From Phycisphaerales bacterium (lineage in GTDB: Bacteria; Planctomycetota; Phycisphaerae; Tepidisphaerales; Tepidisphaeraceae): a stretch of DNA of 6,583 nt. The stretch lies in assembly GCA_028288775.1 (NCBI GenBank), contig JAQGHP010000346.1:1-6583 (forward strand), in the 5' to 3' direction. Under the pieces are notes generated by a model. The model was not told the DNA's origin, ran no database searches, and was given only the letters and a program-made list of their open reading frames with translations. How positions within the stretch are numbered: position 1 is the stretch's first letter; every line of letters begins with the position of its first letter. This document shows positions 1 to 4,914 of the stretch, piece by piece. The translations under genes were made by a program, and so were the position numbers.

Positions 1-327
1 CTGACGTTTCTCGTCGCCCCGCTGGCATGGGAGCACCATCTTGTTTACGTCGTGCCGGCGGTCGTCGTGGCAATTCTGCTGGCGCTGCGCGGGGGCGGCG
101 CTTCGAGCCGAAGTGTTGGGGTGATCCTCGCGGCGGCATGCGTCATCGGCTGGCCGCTGGCCATCGCCAAGCTGCCGCTGCCGCGATTGCCGCAGGTATT
201 GCTCGTTTCCGTCAAGCTCTATGCGGTGCTGGTGGTGTGGGCATTTCTGCTGATCCGGCTCTGGAGATCGTCTAAAGAAATCGATCGCGCCAATCCGGCT
301 TCGATGCAGCAAATGGCGGTCGGGTAG
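1..327 (+). CDS. C-terminal fragment of a GT87-like (DUF2029) membrane glycosyltransferase
   Basis: The reading frame is open from the first base to a TAG at 325-327, giving 108 residues with no credible start, so the gene begins outside the window. The fragment is strongly hydrophobic, with three probable membrane helices at about residues 14-29, 39-56 and 66-86, and it ends in a short polar tail. The opening segment, with Pro-Leu-Ala-Trp-Glu-His-His-Leu at residues 7-14 leading into a helix, resembles the conserved 'SPISWDHH' stretch near the C-terminus of GT87/DUF2029 polyprenyl-phosphate-dependent mannosyltransferase-like proteins. Members of that family transfer sugars from lipid carriers on the outer face of the inner membrane. 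The assignment rests on this one motif plus topology; the catalytic N-terminal part is absent, so another multi-pass membrane protein remains possible. The gene converges on the aminotransferase gene to its right. Confidence 0.55.
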   Translation: MTFLVAPLAWEHHLVYVVPAVVVAILLALRGGGASSRSVGVILAAACVIGWPLAIAKLPLPRLPQVLLVSVKLYAVLVVWAFLLIRLWRSSKEIDRANPASMQQMAVG

Positions 328-467
328 CGGGTCGGTTCGAAAAGTCAGATAGGCGCCACGAGTCGGCGTACTCGCAGACCGGTGCTCTTGCGACCACTTC
401 GAAGCACAAGTCTCGGAGCACCGCGACCTCTGGCTCCGTATTCCAAGCTCACCCACTTCCCGATTCG
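328..467. other. Convergent intergenic gap with inverted repeats (possible bidirectional terminator)
   Basis: This 140-base gap lies between two convergent genes. It holds a 5-bp inverted repeat (CGAGT 359-363 with ACTCG 370-374) and a larger one, CGGTGCT 380-386 with AGCACCG 417-423. Inside the larger one, CTTG 387-390 can pair with CAAG 407-410 around the self-complementary CTTCGAAG (397-404). Such structures at a convergent junction may help end transcription from both sides. Neither strand has a clear T-run after a stem, so this is not a classical Rho-independent terminator. No small gene is evident. Confidence 0.3.
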
Positions 468-1607
468 TTAGAACCTTCCCTTTTTCCCCACAAGCGTTTT
501 TTCCAGGGCTTTTTCCAGTGTGGTGCAGACGTGATTCACCTGCCGTGCGGTCATTTGCCCGAAAAATGGCAGCGCGAGGGTTCGGGCGGCGACGTATTCG
601 CACACCGGGAAATCGCCGGGTTTGGAGCCGAACCTCTCGACCATGTAGGGCTGGAGGTGGATCGGGGGGAAGTAGTTGTTACAGCCGATTCCCACGTCGC
701 GGAGGTCCTGCATGATCTGGTCGCGGTCGCCGGGGTCGAAGAGGTCGTTGAGACGGACGACGAAGACGAACCAGCTCATGTGCGTGTCGTCCTGCAGCGT
801 CGGGAGGATGAGGTAGCGGTTTGTCATCAGCCGCTCGATGTACAACTGCGCGACGCGTCGGCGGTTGGCGAGGATTTCTTCCAGCCGACCCACCTGCGCC
901 AAGCCCAGGGCGGCGTTGATTTCGCTCAGGCGATAGTTGTAGCCCAGGCGCTGATGCGCGAGCCATTCCATCCCCTCGCGGCCCTGGTTGCGCAGCGCGC
1001 GGCACGTCGCGGCGAAGGTGTCGTCGTCGGTGACGATCATGCCGCCCTCGCCCGTGGTGATCTGTTTGTTGGGGTAGAAGGCGAAGACGCCCGCCCTGCC
1101 GAACGAGCCGATGTGCCGCTCGCCCACATGCCCGCCGAAGCCTTCGCAGGCGTCTTCGATGAGCGTGAGCTCCTGCTTCTGGGCGAGCTGTTCGAGCTCG
1201 ATCATTCCGCCGGGGTGGCCGAAGACTTCGACCGCGACGATCGCCTTGGTCCTCGGTGTGATCGCGGCGGCGACTTTGTCCACATCCATGTTGAGCGTTT
1301 GGGGGTCAATATCAACAAACACCGGCTTGGCGTTGACGTACAGGATGCAGTTAGCCGAGGCGACGAAGGAGAAGGGCGTGGTGATGACCTCGTGCCCTTC
1401 GCCCACGCCCGCCGCGATCATGGCGCAGTGCAGGCCTGCCGTCCCGGAGGAGACGCCGACCGCGTGCCGTCGGCCGGCGACCTTGGCGCAGGCCTCTTCG
1501 AACGCGGCGATCCGCGGGCCGATGGAGAGCGTAGGCGTATGCAGCACGTCGACGACGGCGTCGATTTCCCGCTGCGTAATGTCCGGCTGGGCGAGGGGGA
1601 TGTTCAT
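468..1607 (-). CDS. DegT/DnrJ/EryC1/StrS-family PLP-dependent sugar aminotransferase
   Basis: This is a full-length (379 aa) fold-type I aminotransferase. Family members transfer an amino group, usually from glutamate, to a nucleotide-bound keto-sugar in the cytoplasm, making amino sugars for O-antigen, capsule, glycoprotein or antibiotic glycans. Visible landmarks are the N-terminal 'NIPLAQPDI' start, the 'IGPRIAAFEEACAKVAG' segment (29-45), the cofactor phosphate-binding 'SSGTAGLH' (53-60), 'EDACEGFGG' (151-159) with D152 expected to contact the pyridine nitrogen, and 'FYPNKQITTGEGG' (177-189) with K181 as the Schiff-base lysine. The ATG at 1607 gives the expected N-terminus, although no strong Shine-Dalgarno precedes it. 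The exact sugar (perosamine-type, 4-amino-4,6-dideoxy or 3-amino) cannot be told from sequence alone. It is transcribed divergently from the ABC exporter, and the nearby glycosyltransferase-like fragment fits an envelope glycan role, which is inference. Confidence 0.93.
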   Translation of the reverse strand: MNIPLAQPDITQREIDAVVDVLHTPTLSIGPRIAAFEEACAKVAGRRHAVGVSSGTAGLHCAMIAAGVGEGHEVITTPFSFVASANCILYVNAKPVFVDIDPQTLNMDVDKVAAAITPRTKAIVAVEVFGHPGGMIELEQLAQKQELTLIEDACEGFGGHVGERHIGSFGRAGVFAFYPNKQITTGEGGMIVTDDDTFAATCRALRNQGREGMEWLAHQRLGYNYRLSEINAALGLAQVGRLEEILANRRRVAQLYIERLMTNRYLILPTLQDDTHMSWFVFVVRLNDLFDPGDRDQIMQDLRDVGIGCNNYFPPIHLQPYMVERFGSKPGDFPVCEYVAARTLALPFFGQMTARQVNHVCTTLEKALEKTLVGKKGRF

Positions 1608-1640
1608 AGGTGCGTTTGCGATGAGGGATATTCTGGTGCT

Positions 1641-1750
1641 GATTTGCGATTGGGAGAATTTCAGATTTCAGATCTCAAATCTCAGATTTGAGATCTGAAA
1701 TTTCAAATCCCGGATTTCATTCGCGAATCACAAATCGGCAATCGCAAATC
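1641..1750. repeat. Nested palindromic intergenic repeat element (REP/MITE-like)
   Basis: The element fills the centre of the divergent gap between the aminotransferase and the ABC exporter and is AT-rich against a GC-rich background. It is bounded by a perfect 12-bp inverted pair, GATTTGCGATTG (1641-1652) and CAATCGCAAATC (1739-1750). Inside is a perfect 18-bp inverted repeat with arms 1665-1682 and 1684-1701 around the single base C1683. As RNA it extends to 20 bp through a G-U pair (1664/1702) and an A-U pair (1663/1703). A third palindrome, ATTCGCGAAT, sits at 1719-1728. A close relative of the central part occurs inside the helicase gene (5583-5640). No open reading frame or transposase accompanies it, so it would have to be a non-autonomous element or a structured nucleic-acid signal. 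I saw no convincing promoter in the remaining bases of the 1608-1823 gap. Confidence 0.85.
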
Positions 1751-1823
1751 CAATTCGATAAGATTACACTAACCGTTCTCTTACGTCCGATAAGCCCATT
1801 ATCGAACCAAGGACCGCCCCCGC

Positions 1824-4154
1824 ATGAGTTTAGCCGCTGGAAGTCTCGAACCCGTCCGCAAGCCCGGTAACGCCCCGCGCAAGAAGGAGAAGCGTGCCAC
1901 CCACTTCTGGCGGGCATGCCGGTTTCTCTACCCGTATCGCGGGCTGGTCGTTGTATCGATCCTCTGCGCCATCTACTGCGGCGCTTCCGCGACGGCGGGC
2001 CTGGGCACGTTGCTGCCGATCATGCGCGTGTTGGTGAAGGGGGACACGATCGCCACGTGGATGGACCGCGAGGTAACCCAACACCGCCTGGGCGTCGAGT
2101 TCTCGGATCAGGTCAAGGACCTGGTCGTCGTCAAGATCAAGCCGAACAGCGCCGCCGCCCAAGCCGGGCTTCACGAGCAGGACGCGATCCTCGCGCCGCC
2201 CACCAACACGCGCGAGGATATTTCCCGGTTACTGGCCACCCTCTCCGACCCGCAGGGCACGGCGCAAGTGGTGCGCTTAAGAGAAGGCGGCGACGTGCGC
2301 GTCAGTCTGCCGCCCGTTCCCCCCTACTTTGTCCGGGCGAAGCTGATCGCCGGCCGCTTTCCAGCGCACCCGGTCAAGGCGATCGCGGCGGTGTTCGGCA
2401 TCATCGCGGCCATGGCCATCTCCGCGAACTTCGTGAAATTCTTTCAGGAATATCTCTCCGACAAATCCGCCGTGCTCGCAGTCAATGATATCCGCCGTCG
2501 GCTCTACGACCGCGTGCTGCATGCCCCATTGAGCCACTTCAATCTCCGCGGCACCAGCGACGTCACCAGCCGCCTGACGTCGGACGCGCAATCGCTGGCG
2601 GATGGATTTAAGACGATCCTGGGCCAGAGCATCCAGGAGCCGGTGAAGGCGGCGATGGCGTTCGCCCTGGCGCTGGTGATCAGTTGGAAGCTGACGCTTT
2701 TCATCGTGATTTTCGCGCCGGTGATGGTTGGATTCATCCGCAAGTTCGGCAAGAAGATGCGCCGAGCGAGCCGCAAGGCGCTCATCAGCTCCGCGCAAAT
2801 GCTGGGGCAGATCGAGGCGTCGCTGGTCGGGATTCGCGTGGTGAAAGGCGCCAATGCCGAGCGCTTCGAGCGGCGACGGTATACCCGGATCATGGACAAG
2901 CTCGTGACCGAGCAACTGCGCATGAGCCGCATCGACAGCTTCAGCGAGCCGACGATGGAGACGTTGTCGCTGTTCGTGGTGGGCGCGGTGGTATTGGTGG
3001 CGTCATACATGGTGCTGGTCGAGGGGTCGTTGTCGTTCGAGCGATTTGTGATGGTGATGGGATGCCTGCTGACGATCGGCGATTCGCTCCGCCGGGTGAG
3101 CAAGGTGAATAATGTTCTGCAGAAATCGAATTCCGCCGCCGTCCGAATCTTTGAGGTGCTGGACCTGCCGATTGAAAAGAAAAATTGGCACGGGCAGGCG
3201 GCAGGAAATGGGGCTCAGGGTTCAGGGTTCGGGGTTCAGAAAAAGGCGAGCACGGGGACTAACGGAAAACAGAAGCAGATTTCTCCCACCCTTCCTTCGG
3301 TTCCTTCATCCCTGAACTCCGACCGGCAAACCGTGACCTCTCCCGATGACCGCCAAAGGATCAGGCTCCCTGCCATCCAGCGGGAGGTGCGGTTTGAGAA
3401 CATCACTTTCGCCTACCCCGGCGCACCCAACCCGGCTCTGGCGGGTGTGAGCCTTGTCGTGCCCAAAGGCAAATGCGTGGCGGTTGTCGGGCGCAACGGG
3501 AGCGGAAAGACCACGCTGCTGGCGCTGCTGCCGCGGTTCTACGATCCGCAAAGCGGTCGCGTGCTCATAGACGGCGTGGACGTGCGGGATGTGACACTCA
3601 AGTCCCTCCGCGAGCAGATCAGCATCGTCACCCAGGACAGCGTGATTTTCCCCGGCACGATCGCCGAGAATATCGCCTACGGCCATCCGATGGCGTCGGT
3701 GGGCCTCGCGTCGGAAGCCGGGCGGTCATTGCGTGCTGAGGTGGAACAGGCCGCCCGGCGCGCGTTCGCGCACGACTTCATTCTCGATAAGCCGCAGGGC
3801 TACGACACGATGCTCGGCGAGCTGGGCGGCCAGCTTTCCGGCGGGCAGAAGCAGCGCCTGTGCATCGCCCGCGCCATCCTCCGCAAATCGCCCATCCTCG
3901 TCCTCGACGAAGCCACCAGCCAGGTGGACGCCGAGAGCGAGTCGATGATCCAGAAAGCCATCGACGGCCTGATGCACGAGCGCACCACGTTCGTCATCGC
4001 CCATCGCTTCAGCACGATCTTGAGCGCCGATGAAATCGTGGTCCTGGACCGCGGCCGTATCGTCGGCCAGGGCAAGCACGAGGAACTCCTGCGGACGTGC
4101 GAAACCTACCAACAACTCTACGAACGCCAGCTCTTCGCCGTACCCGCGGCGTAA
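1824..4154 (+). CDS. MsbA-like ABC exporter (TMD-NBD fusion) with a PDZ-like domain in the first periplasmic loop
   Basis: This 776-aa half-transporter should work as a homodimer in the inner membrane, using ATP to flip or export a lipid-like or other substrate. After a basic N-terminus comes TM1 (about 38-70). Residues about 72-182 are an insertion containing a PDZ-like fold (86-163: 'RLGVEF', then 'VVVKIKPNSAAAQAGL', then a C-terminal beta pair). TM2 lies at about 185-208, TM3-TM4 at about 271-306 and TM5-TM6 at about 375-425. The 'VLHAPLSHF' coupling region is at 231-239. The ATPase domain has A-loop Y531, Walker A GRNGSGKT (556-563), Q-loop Q604, signature LSGGQKQR (671-678), Walker B ILVLDE (691-696) with catalytic E696, D-loop and H727, so it looks active. 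Two oddities stand out: a linker of about 65 residues (453-518) carrying repeat DNA, and an insertion of about 10 residues after 'ENIAYG'. The ATG at 1824 follows AAGGA (1809-1813) by 10 bases. The usual length is near 580-620 aa; the insertions explain the excess. Confidence 0.93.
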   Translation: MSLAAGSLEPVRKPGNAPRKKEKRATHFWRACRFLYPYRGLVVVSILCAIYCGASATAGLGTLLPIMRVLVKGDTIATWMDREVTQHRLGVEFSDQVKDLVVVKIKPNSAAAQAGLHEQDAILAPPTNTREDISRLLATLSDPQGTAQVVRLREGGDVRVSLPPVPPYFVRAKLIAGRFPAHPVKAIAAVFGIIAAMAISANFVKFFQEYLSDKSAVLAVNDIRRRLYDRVLHAPLSHFNLRGTSDVTSRLTSDAQSLADGFKTILGQSIQEPVKAAMAFALALVISWKLTLFIVIFAPVMVGFIRKFGKKMRRASRKALISSAQMLGQIEASLVGIRVVKGANAERFERRRYTRIMDKLVTEQLRMSRIDSFSEPTMETLSLFVVGAVVLVASYMVLVEGSLSFERFVMVMGCLLTIGDSLRRVSKVNNVLQKSNSAAVRIFEVLDLPIEKKNWHGQAAGNGAQGSGFGVQKKASTGTNGKQKQISPTLPSVPSSLNSDRQTVTSPDDRQRIRLPAIQREVRFENITFAYPGAPNPALAGVSLVVPKGKCVAVVGRNGSGKTTLLALLPRFYDPQSGRVLIDGVDVRDVTLKSLREQISIVTQDSVIFPGTIAENIAYGHPMASVGLASEAGRSLRAEVEQAARRAFAHDFILDKPQGYDTMLGELGGQLSGGQKQRLCIARAILRKSPILVLDEATSQVDAESESMIQKAIDGLMHERTTFVIAHRFSTILSADEIVVLDRGRIVGQGKHEELLRTCETYQQLYERQLFAVPAA
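3212..3239 (+). repeat. Four-copy heptamer tandem repeat (GGTTCAG) inside the exporter linker
   Basis: Four adjacent 7-base units read GGCTCAG, GGTTCAG, GGTTCGG and GGTTCAG. They lie in frame in the linker between the membrane and ATPase domains of the exporter and encode Gly/Ser/Phe/Val/Gln residues around 464-472. A partial inverted match, CCCTGAAC at 3310-3317, pairs with GTTCAGGG at 3220-3227 and may mark the far edge of the inserted stretch. The unit has no codon periodicity (7 is not a multiple of 3), so the repeat arose at DNA level rather than as a selected peptide repeat. Confidence 0.85.
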
Positions 4155-4164
4155 TGCCAAATTC

Positions 4165-4236
4165 CGACTCCTGAAACTAAATTGCCGTCAGCGCGTCGAA
4201 ACTTCTGATCGCTCTCAGGCGTTTCATCAGGAGTCG
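4165..4236 (+). promoter_or_regulatory. Inverted repeat that would hide the ribosome binding site of the Cys-rich gene
   Basis: CGACTCCTGA (4165-4174) is a perfect 10-base complement of TCAGGAGTCG (4227-4236), which contains the Shine-Dalgarno AGGAG (4229-4233) of the gene starting at 4240. An alternative pairing joins 4165-4172 with 4229-4236 and, past a 3-base bulge (4226-4228), GAAAC (4173-4177) with GTTTC (4221-4225), for 13 pairs. The loop of about 43-52 bases contains a smaller CTGA/TCAG hairpin. In mRNA read through from the exporter this fold would occlude the ribosome binding site. It lacks a T-run, so a terminator is less likely. Function is inferred from pairing only. Confidence 0.45.
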
Positions 4237-4239
4237 TCG

Positions 4240-4767
4240 ATGGCCCGGATGGCACTGGACGTCGTTGATGTAATAAATCCTTGCACCCAATCTTGGGAGG
4301 TAATGGCCGGCAGTGGCCGGGTGCGTTTCTGTGAACACTGTCAAAAAAGCGTACACAACCTTTCCGCCATGCCCACCGCCGAGGCCGAACGATTGTTGTG
4401 CGCGGGAGCGGGAGATTTGTGCGTTCGGTTCGAAGCCACTCGGGATGGGAAGATTCGCACGCTCGACTATCAGCGTCCTACAGCCCGCAAGGGGCGAATT
4501 TGGCCGCTGTGGACGCTGGCCGGCGCGTGCGCTACGGCCGCGGCGGCAGTAATGAACATCGTGCTGGCACGACCCAAGCCTTTCGTCACCGGAGCGATGG
4601 TGATGGGAACTCCACCTCCGCCCCCGCTGCAGATGACAATGGGATCTTCGAGCCGTCCGGGCATGCCTACAACGCAGCCGACCACGAGGCCCGGCATTTC
4701 ATTGGACGTCGAAGAATCGACTTCTGAAGGTCCCTCGCCAAAGCCGTCGGACGACGATTCTCGCTGA
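4240..4767 (+). CDS. Single-pass membrane protein with a cytoplasmic Cys cluster (RFCxxC) and a Pro/Thr-rich tail
   Basis: The 175-aa product is of unknown function. Its first part (1-80) has C15 followed by Trp ('PCTQSWE'), 'RFCEHCQKSVHNLS' with C31, C34 and H39, an 'AEAERLL' helix, C54 and C61 in 'DLCVRFEA', and 'DGKIRTLDYQ'. I recall this C...RFCxxC...V(H/Y)NLS...EAE..L...CVRF arrangement from uncharacterised bacterial proteins; the cysteines suggest zinc or another metal, which is inference. One membrane helix (about 87-110) follows a basic stretch, so by the positive-inside rule the Cys domain is cytoplasmic. The tail has five consecutive prolines (125-129), 'TTQPTTRPG' and an acidic/Ser C-terminus. 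The ATG at 4240 is preceded six bases earlier by AGGAG (4229-4233). An in-frame ATG at 4030 would overlap the exporter and is not preferred. The gene follows the exporter by 85 bases on the same strand and may be co-transcribed with it. Confidence 0.8.
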   Translation: MARMALDVVDVINPCTQSWEVMAGSGRVRFCEHCQKSVHNLSAMPTAEAERLLCAGAGDLCVRFEATRDGKIRTLDYQRPTARKGRIWPLWTLAGACATAAAAVMNIVLARPKPFVTGAMVMGTPPPPPLQMTMGSSSRPGMPTTQPTTRPGISLDVEESTSEGPSPKPSDDDSR

Positions 4768-4850
4768 GACCTTTTACGTTTTTACGCTCCTCGCCTGCTC
4801 GCGCTCGCTCGTGTGTACCTCGATTTTGCCGCTCGGCAAATCAGCCGCCC
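4768..4850. other. Intergenic stretch with a T-rich direct repeat and a stem-loop
   Basis: After the stop of the Cys-rich gene comes a direct repeat TTTTACG (4772-4778 and 4780-4786), then a low-complexity run rich in GCTCG (4791-4812), then a small hairpin TTTGCC (4825-4830), loop GCTC, GGCAAA (4835-4840). The hairpin has no trailing T-run on the plus strand. On the minus strand the T-rich segment reads as A-rich, so no standard terminator is supported. No gene is seen here. Confidence 0.3.
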
Positions 4851-4879
4851 TTGAGGCGCTTACGCCGGTTCCGTACAAT
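4851..4879 (+). promoter_or_regulatory. Sigma70-type promoter upstream of the DEAD-box helicase
   Basis: TTGAGG (4851-4856) and TACAAT (4874-4879) are separated by exactly 17 bases. They match the -35 consensus TTGACA at 4 of 6 positions and the -10 consensus TATAAT at 5 of 6. Transcription would start near 4886, leaving a short leader of about 30 bases before the TTG start at 4915. This is the best promoter-like match I found, and it suggests the helicase is transcribed independently of the exporter unit. Confidence 0.6.
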
Positions 4880-4914
4880 CCCCCGACTGTTTCCAGGTAA
4901 TTAAGCGAGGCACA

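Noticed and set aside
531..1691. 386-codon open frame on the plus strand opposite the aminotransferase
   Set aside because: It is an antisense shadow in GC-rich DNA. The minus-strand frame has every DegT-family motif, while this one has no recognisable domain and runs into the palindromic repeat.
1735..1770. Promoter for the exporter around TAAGAT (1759-1764) or TACACT (1765-1770)
   Set aside because: Neither has an acceptable -35 at 16-18 bases; matches are no better than expected in AT-rich repeat DNA.
1688..1870. 60-codon open frame across the intergenic repeat and exporter start
   Set aside because: It is translated repeat sequence that overlaps the exporter in a different frame, with no ribosome binding site or domain.
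4030..4239. N-terminal extension of the Cys-rich protein from the ATG at 4030
   Set aside because: It would overlap 125 bases of the exporter in another frame and adds low-quality Ser/Arg-rich sequence. The ATG at 4240 has a strong AGGAG at good spacing and begins just before the conserved domain.
4825..4840. TTTGCC-GCTC-GGCAAA hairpin as a Rho-independent terminator
   Set aside because: The stem is only 6 bp and no T-run follows on either side, so it is recorded only as intergenic structure.
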